From contig JALHQH010000032.1 in NCBI GenBank assembly GCA_022842065.1, positions 1 to 64,000 on the forward strand: 64,000 nucleotides of DNA, written 5' to 3'. Origin of the DNA: Caldilineaceae bacterium (GTDB lineage Bacteria > Chloroflexota > Anaerolineae > Caldilineales > Caldilineaceae). The first letter of the stretch is position 1. Every line of letters starts with the position of its first letter. The notes beneath the pieces were generated by a model, which ran no database searches, was not told the DNA's origin, and worked only from the letters and a program-made list of their open reading frames with translations. This document shows, one piece after another, positions 10,401 through 21,800 of the stretch. The position numbers and the translations under genes are program-made.

Positions 10401-12456
10401 GAAAACCATTCAGAACGGCCATCTGGTCGCACCGGTCTGCGCCTACACCTACGACGCCATCTACCGCCTGATCGAAGCGCAGGGTCGCGAGCACATTGGG
10501 CAGACCGCCCACGACTTCAACCCGCCGAAGCGGCGTGATTTTGACTTCGCCGGTCTGGCGAACTTTGCCGCCCATCCCAACGATTTGCATGCCATGCGCA
10601 TCTACACCGAGACCTACGTCTACGACGCCGTCGGCAACTTCGATCATGTGCGCCACAGCGCCAATGGCGGTAGCTGGACCCGCACTTACGAATACGACGC
10701 CCCCAGCCTGATCGGGCCGGCGCAGCGGAGCAATCGCCTGACCAAAACCACGGTGGGCAACAATGCAGTAGGCAACCACGTCGAAATTTACACCTACGCT
10801 GATAGCCAGGGCAACGACGTACAAGGCTGTATGACGGCCATCAACACCATGCGGATGGCGTGGGATTTTGCCGACCAGTTAGCGCAGGTCGACCTCCAGG
10901 GTGGCGGCACCGCCTACTACGTCTACGACACCGCGGGCCAGCGCGTGCGCAAGGTGATCGAGAACCAACTCGGCACGCCGGTCGAGGAGCGCCTGTATCT
11001 GGGCGGTTTTGAGGTGTACCGCAAGCTCAGCGGGACAGATGCCGGACTGGTACGCGAGACGCTGCACATCATGGACGACAAGCAACGGATCGCCCTGGTG
11101 GAGACGCGCAATGAGGTGGACGATGGCAGCGCCAAGCAACTGATCCGCTACCAACTTGACAACCATCTTGGCTCGGCCAGCGTGGAACTAGACCAGAATG
11201 GCGGGCTGATCTCCTACGAGGAATACCACCCCTACGGCACCACTGCCTTCCAGGCCGGCCGCAGCGCCGCCGAGGTGAGCCTGAAGCGCTACCGCTATAC
11301 GGGCAAGGAACGGGATGAGGAGACGGGGTTCGGTTATCACGGGGCTCGATATTATGCGCCGTGGTTGGGGAGATGGACGAATTGTGATCCGGCAGGATTA
11401 GTCGATGGGTTGAATTTGTACGAATATGTTAGAGGCAACCCGATTAGCTACAATGACCCATTGGGAAAGCAATCAAAAGCTCCTTCACAGATTCCTGCGA
11501 GGCCAGATTCAAGCGCTGGAAGAGTCCTCGCTCTAGGTACAGACACAAGGGAATTTCCAGGTTATGGTCGTCTCCCATCAGTTGATCAGTACTTAAGTGA
11601 AGCTCGAAAAAACGTGGGGAAACACGCAATTAAAATGAGTGAGATTCCAGGCGCAACACACCCAATTCCGGGTGCTAAAGGCCCAATATCTGGCGAAGAT
11701 GTTCCCCCAACCTTTGACCTTGTTAGGGGAACAGAAGGATTGCCTGAAGGTTTCAAAGGATTACCATCCTCGGTAGTTCTTCAGGAGGCACTAGAAGGCA
11801 AGCATGGTATCACTGATATTCATATTAGCACAGTTGGAGTGGACATTGGAGGTGACTTTCATACCTCAGCAGAATTGAGAGCAATTATTGCTAATGTTGC
11901 AAGTGGTCAAAATACCAAAGTGAACATACACATATTTGAAGATGGCAAGCTCTCAACTATTCCTAAAGGCACTTCAAGAGTTGTAGGATCGCCTTTGCCA
12001 GAGCGCATAGCAAGATTTCTCCCAAATCTCACACCGCCCATCTCAGAGGGAACTTCACCAGTTGAGCCTGTTACGGAAGCACCTAATGCTCCAGACTCTT
12101 CCAGAGCACCGAAACCAGGCTCGGAGGGAACTTCACCAGTTGAGCCTGTTACGGAAGCACCTAACGCTCCAGAGTCTTCCGGAGTACCGAAACCAGGCAC
12201 TGGGCGCTTAAGTAGAGCAGCAGGCGCGGTGGAAGAATCGGCGGGTTTGCTCGTAACTGTCGGGACAGCGGATACGCATGAAGAGGCAGCAAAAAAACTT
12301 GGCGAATATCTATTTATTGGAAGAGTGATTGGTCCGACTCTCGGTGGCTTAGGTTTGATGTTTGCTGCGTTGTGGATGTATGACGAACATCAGAACGAAC
12401 TACATCCTGGACGAAGAGAGATGATGAATGAATTCTACAGCGAGACGATGCCTTGA
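4420..12456 (+). CDS. Tc toxin TcB-TcC fusion (SpvB/Rhs cocoon with C-terminal payload)
   Basis: A 2678-residue protein. ATG 4420 is preferred over the in-frame ATG at 4408, because GGAGG at 4410-4414 lies 5 bases before 4420. Residues ~35-330 are an SpvB-type domain (GFGPQLALSYDSGAGNG). Residues ~540-730 hold FG-GAP/VCBS propeller blades (DLDGDGHADV, DIDGSGTTDI). YD-type Rhs repeats follow, ending in the core signature RYYAPWLGRW near residue 2305 and DPLG at ~2348. In the Tc family this shell encloses and auto-cleaves the C-terminal toxin. The ~330-residue payload after DPLG is not recognised. It is more AT-rich than the shell and contains a duplicated 26-residue linker and a late hydrophobic helix (VIGPTLGGLGLMFAALWMY). 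TcA lies 394 bases downstream. Confidence 0.93.
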   Translation: MFANRSSQTDNGGSGQNAKRDQPQEQTGALQPPSLSLPKGGGAVRGMGEKFAANPVTGTGSMTVPIATSPGRSGFGPQLALSYDSGAGNGPFGLGWNLSLPAITRKTDKGLPQYRDAEESDVFILSGAEDLVPVYREDPDGSWVTSHVGYHQNPNEFWVRDNKERLVIHEDERDGYLVRRYCPRIEGLFARIERWTSTTTGEIHWRSISKDNITTLYGKDNKSRIFDPAEVNLATPAATTPTRIFSWLICESYDDKGNAIVYDYVEENDDKVDLAQANERNRVRTANRYLKRIKYGNRVSRLVQPDLATAEWMFEVVFDYDEAHIEEVALDPDRPEAEQHRLVRASAAAGQPWSPRPDPFSSYRAGFEVRTYRLCQRVLMFHHIPNLPTGEAGYDGLVRSTDFTYGYEVEPQAAANPVYSKLLSVTQTGYKRNDDSYISKSLPPLEFTYSEAQLQTKVYSVDAASLENLPVGLDGAAYQWTDLHGEGIPGILTEQGGAWFYKRNLSPINSHGANGKSHLEAKFAPVELVALKPNLALGNGAQLMDLAGDGQPDLVVMDGPLPGFYEHDLAEGWNAFRPFTARLNRDTRDPNLKFVDLDGDGHADVLITEDQAFVWHPSLGEAGFGPAQRVQQTLDEEKGPRLVFADGEQAIYLADLSGDGLTDLVRIRNGEVCYWPNLGYGRFGAKVTMDNAPCFDMFDQFNQQRIRLADIDGSGTTDIIYLHGKGVRIYFNQSGNRWSAAQTIPFPAIDNLAAVQAVDLLADGTACLVWSSPLPGAVRRPMHYVKLMGEEKPHLLVKTVNNLGAETVVQYAPSTRFYLADKVAGKPWITRLPFPVHVVERVESYDRVSGNRFVTRYAYHHGYFDGEEREFRGFGMVEQWDTEEIGTVAPGQQSSAATNLDAASYVPPVLTRTWFHTGIYLDREHISRQFENDYYREPGLNDPAFKSLLLPDTLLPASLTLAEEREACRALKGAMLRQEVYALDGVGQTGAYPFGQPYTVAEQNFAIRHLQPQGDNRHAVFFTHPNEVLTYHYERNATDPRIQHALTLEVDKFGNVLKSAAIGYGRRQPDLSLSPADQARQVQILITYTENRVTKDHDTDNAAIDQDNDYRTPLPCESRTYELTGVIEWQADYPTALEKYFRPKGRARFTLDEIRDTGATAIPIDYEQDLTPRRIEKRLIEHVRTYYRRNNLSGSLPLGELQSLALPFESYKLAFTPGLVSEVYGLRATDAMLANEGRYVHTEDDTNWWIPSGRVFFSPIDDTAAQEMAYARQHFFLPHRYRDPFHTNTVSTESFVAYDTYDLLVHETMDVLGNRVTIGERAWVLPDGTQLPEKRRNDYRVLQPALVMDPNRNCSEVAFDALGMVVGSAVMGKPEENPRHGDQLNATFRADLTQDEIDQFLANPKGPMATTLLADATTRVVYDLTAYWREPDPAKKPPAVAATLARETHVRDLQADQQTKIQVSLSYSDGFGRVLQQKVQAEPGPVPQRHPDGTIVVVGDNGQPVMSDGEVSPRWVGSGWTLFNNKGKPVRQFEPFFSDTHKLDHDVRIGVSPWLFYDPVGRVVATLHPNHTWEKVVFDPWQQTTSDVNDTVTTIPSADDDVKGFFLNPDKTPRLPVGEYQPTWHELRTDPAYAAEFAVRYPNADDRAHETVAATKAVDHANTPTIAHFDALGRPFLTIADNGNGAAGLYETRVELDIEGNQRSVTDARGRIVMQYAYDMLGNRVHQASMEAGERWMLNDVSGKPIRAWDSRRFIRRMSYDQLRRPLGLFVSADGAPEFQAQKTEYGESKPGDPKVTNHLGRVWKVYDGAGSVTSEEYDFKGNLLSSTRRLLLDYKNQVNWLAAPAVNDEDYPSRTDYDALNRPRTVMTPDRSVYRPTFNEANLLDKVDVNLRATRDGNDQPLWTPFVKNIDYDAKGQRLLIAYGSGAAADRQGITTTYAYDPLTLRLHRLQTTRPAGLNGTISQLFVDPAIVQDLHYTYDPVGNITRIEDAALKTIQNGHLVAPVCAYTYDAIYRLIEAQGREHIGQTAHDFNPPKRRDFDFAGLANFAAHPNDLHAMRIYTETYVYDAVGNFDHVRHSANGGSWTRTYEYDAPSLIGPAQRSNRLTKTTVGNNAVGNHVEIYTYADSQGNDVQGCMTAINTMRMAWDFADQLAQVDLQGGGTAYYVYDTAGQRVRKVIENQLGTPVEERLYLGGFEVYRKLSGTDAGLVRETLHIMDDKQRIALVETRNEVDDGSAKQLIRYQLDNHLGSASVELDQNGGLISYEEYHPYGTTAFQAGRSAAEVSLKRYRYTGKERDEETGFGYHGARYYAPWLGRWTNCDPAGLVDGLNLYEYVRGNPISYNDPLGKQSKAPSQIPARPDSSAGRVLALGTDTREFPGYGRLPSVDQYLSEARKNVGKHAIKMSEIPGATHPIPGAKGPISGEDVPPTFDLVRGTEGLPEGFKGLPSSVVLQEALEGKHGITDIHISTVGVDIGGDFHTSAELRAIIANVASGQNTKVNIHIFEDGKLSTIPKGTSRVVGSPLPERIARFLPNLTPPISEGTSPVEPVTEAPNAPDSSRAPKPGSEGTSPVEPVTEAPNAPESSGVPKPGTGRLSRAAGAVEESAGLLVTVGTADTHEEAAKKLGEYLFIGRVIGPTLGGLGLMFAALWMYDEHQNELHPGRREMMNEFYSETMP
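12043..12198 (+). repeat. 78-bp direct duplication inside the toxin tip
   Basis: Two adjacent 78-base copies (12043-12120 and 12121-12198) differ at only a few positions. Each encodes 26 residues starting SEGTSPVEPVTEAPNAP. The Pro/Glu/Thr-rich product is probably a flexible linker inside the payload, between a mixed alpha/beta part and the C-terminal hydrophobic helix. Confidence 0.85.
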
Positions 12457-12528
12457 TGCCTTTACAATTACGGCTATTCCAATCGACAATAAAGATCACG
12501 TTCTGTCGGTCATCATCGAATACCCCAG

Positions 12529-12755
12529 CTAACGGCACATTGGCTGATACTTCTCTCGACTGTCATTCAGCAACAGATTAATAACCTTTGGTGCCAGTTG
12601 CTCAAAGATTGAATTCGGCAATGGAAAGGGGAACAAAGTCGTCTCATCGGCCAGTAAGCCATACCACTGCACCAAGATAACGCAAATGATAATCGCCGTA
12701 TTTGATACGATGCTGGGCCTCGAACCGGGAATATAAATGCTTGCGACGGGAGGAA
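12529..12755 (-). pseudogene. Possible gene remnant, family unknown
   Basis: The minus strand between the two Tc genes has protein-like stretches in two frames: QHRIKYGDYHLRYLGAVVWL, then after an apparent frame change DETTLFPFPLPNSIFEQLAP, ending at TAG 12529-12531. No start codon or ribosome site is seen. This may be the eroded end of an older gene; the family is not recognised. Confidence 0.25.
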
Positions 12756-12763
12756 CTTATCTA

Positions 12764-12829
12764 ATGACAGTTGGCAGTGAAAATGATCCAGCTGGTGGCA
12801 GTTACAAACTAGAACTTGTATCTAATTGA
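12764..12829 (+). CDS. Possible 21-residue leader peptide
   Basis: An ATG at 12764 follows GGGAGG (12748-12753) and encodes 21 residues, MTVGSENDPAGGSYKLELVSN, ending 21 bases before the TcA start. Its strong ribosome site and position suggest a leader or coupling peptide for TcA. It may equally be a chance frame. Confidence 0.25.
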   Translation: MTVGSENDPAGGSYKLELVSN

Positions 12830-12850
12830 TTTTTCAAGGAAGGTGACATC

Positions 12851-15800
12851 ATGGTCGACATACGTATCGACACCAGCAACCTGACGGGGACAATGTTTAA
12901 GATTCCTGAATCGAACCTCGATTGGCTCGATTGGAACGAGCTCACCGGTGCGCCCACCCTCAGTCTGGAGCCTGGCGAGTATGGCTTTCAGCAATTTGGC
13001 ATGCCCGCCTCGTTTCGTTTTACCGTCACGCCGGATGGACTGGTCGCCTATGACGACGCCTACGAAGCGTTCCTCGGCGGCCGCGGCACATCCACCCTGC
13101 AGGTCAAGGGCTACCCGATCAAGATCGACGGCACTGCGCTTTCCCACGACCTCAAGCCAACCCTCGAAGGGGTGGCTGATCTGTCACGGTTTCACGTCCA
13201 CGAGTTGGTGTTGGCGCCGGCGACAGCGTACAGTGTCCTGTCGGCAGGGGGGATCAAGGCGAACTTCGACTTCAATGTCGAGTTGGATGGGCAGGTGACA
13301 TTCAATGAAGCCTATGCGCGCTTTGCCATGTTCCAAGAGGGCACGCTGACCATCCACGGCTACCCCATTACCATTGATGGCCGAGCCCTTTCCCAGGATC
13401 TGCTGCCGTTGTTGCTGGGCGTCAGCACTTCACTAGCCCGCGACCGCACCCACGAACTGACCCTGATTCCAGGGGCCGGCTACAGCTTCCAAACCGGCGC
13501 AATCGTGCCGGATTTCCAGTTTGAACTCACGCCAGACGGCCGGTTGACGGTGGATCCGCGCTTTGCCAGCTTTGCAGAGGTGGCGGGAAATACGCTCAAG
13601 GTTAAGCCAAAACTAACCGAAGGCACAGAACCTGAGTTTCAGTACCTGGTACGGGGACAGGTGCTCTACCGCCGAGGATTGCCGATTCCCGGCCTGACGG
13701 TGCGTGCATTCCATCGCGAACTGCGCACGGAGATCGAGCTCGGCGTGAAGAAGACCGATGAAAACGGCAACTTCGAGATCTACTACAACCCAAACCAGAA
13801 CGAGGCTCTTGCCCGGGTTCTCAACAATCGTCCACCCGATGTGTTCGTGCGCGTCTATGAAGCTGCTTCAGAGGAAGGCCAAGAGGAAAAACTGCTTATC
13901 GAGTCACCAACTGAGTTTGCGGCTCAGAGCGTTATCAAGTTTCGACTGAAGGTGGACGGTGGCGCGACTAAGCAGTGGTCTGAGTATGAGCAGCTTGCAC
14001 AGGAACTGAAGCCCTATCTGGGCGACTTGCGCGTGGCCGATCTGGTCGAGGATGAGAAGCACCAGGATGTATCGCTGCTTGCAGGCAAGCTCGCCCAGGA
14101 GCCAAGTCGCGTCGCGACGTTCATCGCTGCCCACAAAATGGCGGCTGAGGTGAATGGCAATCCCGAGGTGTTCTACGCGCTGATTCGCAAGGGACTGCCG
14201 ACGAATCTGCCTGAATTGCTTGCTGTATCGCCCGGTACGCGCTCACGCGCTCTGGTGGGAGCCGTGCGCGATCAGATCGCGCCTGGCAAGCTGGCGGACC
14301 AAATTAGTGAGATTCGCCAACAGTTCGACGAACATGCCGTGACTTTCGCTGCGGCCGACAAGGAAACAGCTGGGCGTCCCCGGCTTGGTGCACTCCTCAA
14401 GTCCACACTTACCGACCAAGGCAAGGTGGATGCCCTAGTTGCGAAGATACTGACTCATACCGGACCGACCACACAACTTTGGGACGCCCTCACGGAAGAC
14501 CCACAGTTCACGGAGATGGTGCCACATGCACAGCTCACGCTGCAACTGACGGCGCTCACCGGCCGACATCTTCCGCTGATGAAGACATTGCTAGAACAAC
14601 AGCGGGAACGGAACTTCACCTCGGTTACCGAATTCGCGGCCTTTTCGGAGCAGGATTGGCTGGCATATATCAACGCACCCGGTATCCCCGAGGCCGACCG
14701 CGTTCCGCCATCAATTCCTGGCAAGGACGCTGAGAAGGCGCAGATCTACGCAGCCACAATCGTGCGAATCATAGCCGACACGATGCCGACACAGGTCCTG
14801 GCATACAAAGCACAAGCCGATGCCAACCAGCTCGGCGACGTCAAAGTATTCTGGAAGAACGTCACTTCAGGTGCTGCCGGCTTCGAGTTGGGGCGCGGAC
14901 ATGTGCGTCCCTATTTGGACAATAACCCGGCCCTGCTGGAGGGCATCGGTGATAAGGAGGCCGTGATCGGCCACCTTGAGGAGACGCAGCGGTTGTTCAA
15001 CTTGACGCGTAGCTACGACGAGCAGCAGGTACTTCGTTCGGCCGGTTTGAGCTCCTCGCTCGCGGTTGCCCGGCTTGGACAGGGTGCCTTCCTGCAGAAG
15101 CTGAGCGGCACCACGATCAGCGCCCAGAACGCGGTGCTGATCTACGAAAAAGCTGCACGCGTGTCAGTAGCTGCTCTCGATCTGATGACCCAATACAGCC
15201 CTTCGTTCAACACACTGGTGCCACGCGTTTTGGCTGGGCCGTCAGTCAAGCAGATACCGAACCTAGAAACGCTATTCGGCACCTTCAATCTGTGCGATTG
15301 TGAGCAGTGCCGTTCGGTCCACAGCCCGGCTGCCTACTTTGCAGATCTGATGGCCTTTCTTGGTGATCGCGCCTCTACCGAACTCAAAGTGCCTGGAGAT
15401 CCAAGCAAGGGGTTTAAAACAGCACGGGAAATTCTCTTTGAACGTCGACCTGATTTGGGTGAGATCGAACTCACCTGCGCGAATACAAATACGGTGCTCC
15501 CATATACCGATCTCGTCAACGAGATTCTCGATCGGCGCATTGCTCCGTTCGCTCCGTTCGATCTGCCAGCGGCGGCAGAAGCGGATCTCAACGCAAAGTC
15601 GATCTCGCCAGCGGTTCATGCCGCCTTCGGCGCAAAGCAGATTGAGCTGACCCCGAATGCCAATGTGGTCGTTGGGATCCCATCCGTCCGCTGGTCGATC
15701 ACGGACGGTTCAGTGCTCTACTCGATCGCAAAGAACGGAGCCTCGGTCACTGTCAGCGGCGCCTGGCCGCAGACAGGCGCTTCGGCGGCGAGCCTTGCGG

Positions 15801-18800
15801 CAGTGCCAGAGCATGTGAACTCTGCTGCGTACGCTGTTCTCCGCGCTGAAGTCTTCCCGTGGTCTCTGCCGCTGGACCTGCCGACAGAAGAAACGCGCTT
15901 GTTTCTAGAACATCTTGGCAGCCCGCGCCACGAACTGATGGGCGAGTTGTTCGTTGGAGGATCGACCGCGGCCCTTGACGATGTGGCAACGGCTGCCGAA
16001 TTCCTGGGGCTGAGCGATGCCGAACGGCAGTGTGTGACCGGCACGGTGAACCCCGCTCGCCAGTCATGGGAGTACTGGGGCCTGCAGCAAAACGGGAACA
16101 TCGTCAGGGTGTTCGACTCCGTGGCGAACGACTTTGTGGACAAGCCGCTTGGGTGGCTGGAGTCCTTGACGTGGGTGCGCCAAGTCCTGCGCCGGTCAGG
16201 TCTGGAATACGACGAGTTGGTTCGCGTTTTAGGTTGTGAATTCGTCAATCCCAACCTGACGGTGCGTATCGTTTCGTCCGACCCGAATGAATTGGCCACC
16301 TGCGATACGGCCAAGCTGACACTGACCAATTTGACCCAGGTGATCGCCGACAAGTTGACCCGTTTCGTGCGGCTGTGGCGCAATATCGGCGGGGAGCCGG
16401 AGAATCTCGATCACGTGCTCATCGCGCTCTGCGGCAGCCGAATCGACGATGCCGCGATCCTAAAGCTGTCCCACGTCACCCGGCTGCGAGTTGCCTTTGG
16501 GCGCAATGTGGACGAACTTGTTGCGCTCTGGGCATTGATACCGACCAATGGTCAAGAGCCGCTTTACCGGCGCCTTTTCCTGAACCCCGATGTGCTGACG
16601 CCAATCGATCCGGCGTTCACTCTGGATGCGGGCAATGAACTAGCCATCGTTGTGGGAAATCCAGTGGAAGCGAAGGTGTCGAAGCATACGACGCCGATTC
16701 TTGCGGCACTGCGCATCTCCGCTGCCGATCTCGCCGCGCTTCAGGCTGCAGGGGTTGCGAACGATGACAACCTGACCCTGGCAAATCTCTCAGCCCTTTA
16801 CCGACACGCCTTTCTAGCTCAATGCCTGGATCTCACAGTTCCGGACCTTCTCTTGCTCAAATTGCTCGCCGGGATCAATCCCTTCGACCCGGCCGCAACC
16901 GCGGACACGCAGCGCTTCGTCGATCTCGTTGCGAAGGTTCGGCAATCGGGGGTGGAGATTGCGGACGTTGGCTATCTGCTGTTCCATCGAGCGCCCGAGA
17001 CAGCAGCGCTTGCACCATCACTAGGTGCCCCCGCAGAACTGATCTCGGAGATCCGACGGCAACTCAAGGTTATCCGAGATGCAACGGTGCCGCGTCCGGA
17101 TCCGGCGGGTGACCACTTAAGGCGGGAACTGGCCGCCCTCAAGTGGCCTGCTGCAATGGTCGACGAGGTCGTTGCCGCAATTGGTGGCACCGTAAACTAC
17201 ACCACAGTGCTTGACCCGGCCCCTCCGGGATTTGCTGTGCCTCAGACCTTCGTCGCTCGCCTCTTGCATGATCCTGTCGCGAAGACACTCACCCTGATCG
17301 GACCACTCAGGACTGTCGAGCGCGACACCCTCAAGGCCGCCTTTGCGCCACAAAATTACAAGGATGCAGTCGATGACCTCTTCGCCCAGCCACGAACCTT
17401 CGCTCAGACACGCATGCGGGCTTATTCGTGGCCCACTGTGTCCGCTCCATTGGCCGCGCTGCCTGTTGGGCTGACGTTTCCACCGGCGTTGCGGTCTCGC
17501 ATTTCGTTCGATCCCGCAGCCCAACGGCTGTCTTTCGATGGCACCATAAATGCCTTGGACAAGGCGGCACTCGATGCGCTTTCGCCCGATGCCGCGTATC
17601 GGGCCGCGACCGCCGCATTGCTGACCGCCGCGGATGCCTTCGTACCGGCCGGCGACAACCAGTTCGTGACGGCGGCGATCGCTAACACGTTGTTCGATCA
17701 GCCGCAACCTGCAGACGGCTTTGTAACGATCCTGGCGCAGGTGCTTGGCCGCAAACGCGCCAGTGACGGAACGCGCCTGATCGTGCGCCTGGTGGCCGAT
17801 GCGGTCGGGCTGAAGTACCGCCTCGCCGACCGACTGCTCATGCGTGACTTGCCGCACCCCACGAGCGCCGGCAAGAAGGCTATCGACGCTTTTCTGGAAG
17901 AACCGTTTGCTGCAAGCGATCCGGACGTCCCGCCGACCGAGACGGCATTCCCAGCACCGTTCGAAATCACCCTTCGGATGATGAAGATCGCTGCAATGGT
18001 CGGCGCGATGAAGCTCTCCGACCGGGTGATTGACTGGCTCGGCGATCTCGCTGCTGCAGTGCCTTCCCGCCAGGTGCCCTGGGGTGGTGGAGCGATACAA
18101 GCGAAGTGGCTTGCGTTCACCGATCTGCCGGCGAACGCGCAACCGATTGACCCGGTGCGGTTCGCCGCCTGGCTGAGGCTTTGCGATCTCGGTCATATCG
18201 GCGCCGGGCTGCCTGGTGGGGAAGTGACTGCAGAAACTCTCTTTTTGGGGGCCCGTCGCGCCGACGTGACGGCTGAGTCCCTTGCGACCCGCCTTGCGAC
18301 CTTAACAGGTTGGGAAGTGGTAGAATTGACTGCACTCACCAAAGCGATTGGACTAACGCTCCCACAGGACATGGTTGACGAACACGGTCTCGCTCGTCTG
18401 CGCGATACAGGACGACGCCTCCAACGCCTCGGCACGAACACAGCCCAGGCACAAGCCTGGGTGGCGGCTGCGCCAGATTCCAATGCCGGGATTGCTGCAC
18501 GCCGTGCTGTGCAAGCGTCGTACGCAGCAGATCAGTGGCCGGATGCGATACGTCCGCTGGAGGAGAAGCTACGCGAGAAACGCAGGGCTGCGCTGGTCGC
18601 CTACCTCGTCGTTCGACCAGACGCCGCCCAGGGCGAAGCATGGACTGACACGAACGGAATGTACTCGCATCTGCTCATCGACGTGGAAACCCATCCCGTC
18701 GTGCTGACGTCCCGCCTCAAACAAGCCATCGGCTCAACACAACTGTTCGTGCAGCGCTGCCTGATGAACCTCGAGCCAGACGTGATTGCCGATGAATCGA

Positions 18801-21800
18801 ATTGGCGGCAATGGGCTTGGATGAAGCAATACCGAGTCTGGGAAGCTAACCGCAAAATCTTCCTCTACCCGGAGAATTGGGTAGAACCCGAGTTGCGTGA
18901 CGACAAGTCGCCGTTCTTCCGTGAACTGGAGAACGCCCTGCTGCAGTCGGATGTCACGTCGGAGTCGGCAGAACAGGCCTACATCACCTACTTGGCGCGG
19001 CTTGATGAGGTGGCCCGGCTTGAAGTTGCTGGTGTCTTCCACCAGCCTGGGGAGGGTGGGACGCCTGATGAATATCATGTGTTCGCACGCACCCATGCCG
19101 ACCCGCCCACTTACTTCTACCGCAAGTGGGTTGGTCAGGCGCGGTGGACACCTTGGCAGCGGCTCGACCTGGACATTCCGGGCGGGCAGATTTTGCCGCT
19201 CATATGGAATCGACGGCTCTACCTTTTCTGGCCATTGTTCACGCGCAAAGTCGAACAACCACCAACCGGCGACAAACCCGTTGAGGGCAAACCGTACTTC
19301 GAGATTCAGCTTGCTTGGAGCGAGTATCGACAGGGCCGCTGGGGGACAAAAAAGACCACACCCGTGGAAGCGACCCTGAAATCACGTATCCGGCCAGACC
19401 CCGCGCTGAAGGACGAAGGGCGTGGCCACCATGTTTTCCGCGCCACCACGGGTGGGGCCGAACTACAAATCTGGTACGAGTCCACAGAAAGCGTTTCCCC
19501 ACAAGTGGATAAATACGGAACCATTGTCAGTCCTGGCGGTGCTGTTGAAACCCAGGGCTGGCGGTTTAGCGGGTGCAACGGTCGCATCACAGTCTTCCGG
19601 CCGTACAACGTCGGTGTCTTTCCACCTCCGAATACGCAGGCATGGGGCATGGTCTTCAGAGAGGGAAGGAGGCGCGTGTACCTTAATGTAGGTGAGGTCT
19701 TTGTGAGCGATGGGACCCTACATCTGGCCAAGGGTGTTTCCGGTACCGATTCGGCAGTCGCCTTAAGGCGTACTCCGGGCAACGAACCGTTCAGACTGCT
19801 TGCCCCCCACCAGGAACAATATCTAACTGGTCACTTACCGTTCTTTTTCTATGATGACGCTGAAACCCTCTTCGTCGTGCCCAGGGAGGGCTCTGCATGG
19901 ATCCCAGCCTGGACGTTCCCCGAACGGATCGATCCCAAAGCCATCGATATTATAGATCACATCTACTACCAGCCAGACCTGATCCCCCACCCTATCGGTC
20001 CAATCGACGAACGGTGGGATCCGGTGCCGGTCATTCGCTATGAGTATACGACTACCACTGAAGATGCGATAGCCTCGGTGGCCGAAGATCTTGCAAAGCC
20101 TATCGTGCCCGCCCTGGCGACTGGGAAACTGGCGCTGGCTACTCAGGCTCGCAAAGACCAACTGAAGTCCATTAAGGGCACCCAAGGGCAAGAATTTGTC
20201 GCGATCGGCGACCGCAAGATGGTCACCATCAGCGATTACCTGCGCCCGGACCGCATATTCCTGCCAGGCCTGCTGGGCGGTCACTCGGTTGCTGTGCGCC
20301 GCTACGAATTCCGCACGCATTACCACCCCTATGTTTGTTACATGATCAGCGAATTGAATCTGTCCGGTCTTAATGGGCTGTTGAGACGTTCGACGCAGCT
20401 CCAGCAGGCTAGCACATTCGAGACACGCTATGGACCAACAGACCTTGTCGAGATAGGCGACCCGAGCAAGAAGGATAAGTATCCTGTGGAGGATGTGGAC
20501 TTTGATTTCGATGGGGCCTACGCTGGCTACAACTGGGAATTGTTCTTCCACGCCCCGCTTCTGATCGCCTGCAAGTTGATGCAGAACCAGCGTTTCGAGG
20601 AGGCGCAGAAGTGGTTCCACGCCATCTTTGATCCGACTGACGTGTCGAGTGCCGCCGTTCCGGCGAAATACTGGCAAACGAAGCCGTTCTACGAACAGCA
20701 GGATTATCTGAAGCAGCGTATCGACAAGCTACTCGAGGCCCTGGCAAAGGGTCAGCCGGACGAAGATCTCTCGCGGCAATTGAGTGAGTGGGTGGCGAAT
20801 CCCTTCCGCCCGTTTGCCGTGGCCAGAGTGCGCACCGTAGCGTTCCAGAAGACGGTGGTGATGAAATACCTCGACAACCTGATTGCCTGGGGCGATCAGC
20901 TCTTTCGGCGCGACACGATCGAGTCGATCAACGAGGCCACACAGCTGTACATCCTAGCGGCGGAGATCCTTGGCCCACGCCCGCCGGTCATCGCCCCCCG
21001 CGCCACGCCCGTGACGCATACGTTCAACACCCTGGCTCCCCAGTTTGCGGCGCTGACCAACAAACTGACGGATATCGAGGTCGTACTGACGTCGCCCCGT
21101 GTGGATGCTGTGCTTGCATTACCGGATTCGCCGCCGCTGCCTGTGCCCCACTTGCTCTACTTCTGCGTACCACCCAACGACAAGTTGCTGAAGTACTGGG
21201 ATACCGTGGCGGATCGGTTATTCAAGATTCGCAACAGCTTGAATCTGGCAGGGATTCGTCGCACACTCCCCCTGTTCGAGCCTCCCATCGACCCGATGCT
21301 GCTGGTGAAGGCGGCAGCCGCGGGGGTGGATCTGAGCACGGCCATTGCCGACCTCGCCGCGCCAGCACCGCTGTATCGTTTTCAGATACTGGTGCAAAAA
21401 GCGGGGGAACTCTGTCAGGACGTAAAGGCGCTGGGGGCGGCGCTGCTCGCTGCACTTGAGCGCCGTGACGCAGAGGAATTGTCCCGCATCCAGACAGTCC
21501 ACGAAGTTGCGTTGCTCAAGCGAGTGACCGCGGTAAAAGAAGACCAGATCAAGGATGCCACTGCCCAGATCAAGGCACTGCAGGCTGCACGCGAGTTGGC
21601 AGCCGAGCGCTATCGACACTACATAAGTTTGCTGGGCGCGTCGCCAACAGTTCCTGCCGAAGGCACTGCCCCAGTCGATGCTCAGGCGGTTGCAGGGGCG
21701 GCCACCTTGGAAAAAGATGGCGTCAAGATGATTGCACAGGAAAGCAATGCCCTTGATCAGGAAGGCACCGCAAAGGACTGGCGTATGGCAGCCAGTATCG

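Noticed and set aside
17117..18196. 359-residue minus-strand frame inside TcA
   Set aside because: Shadow frame; TcA is continuous and well supported on the plus strand.
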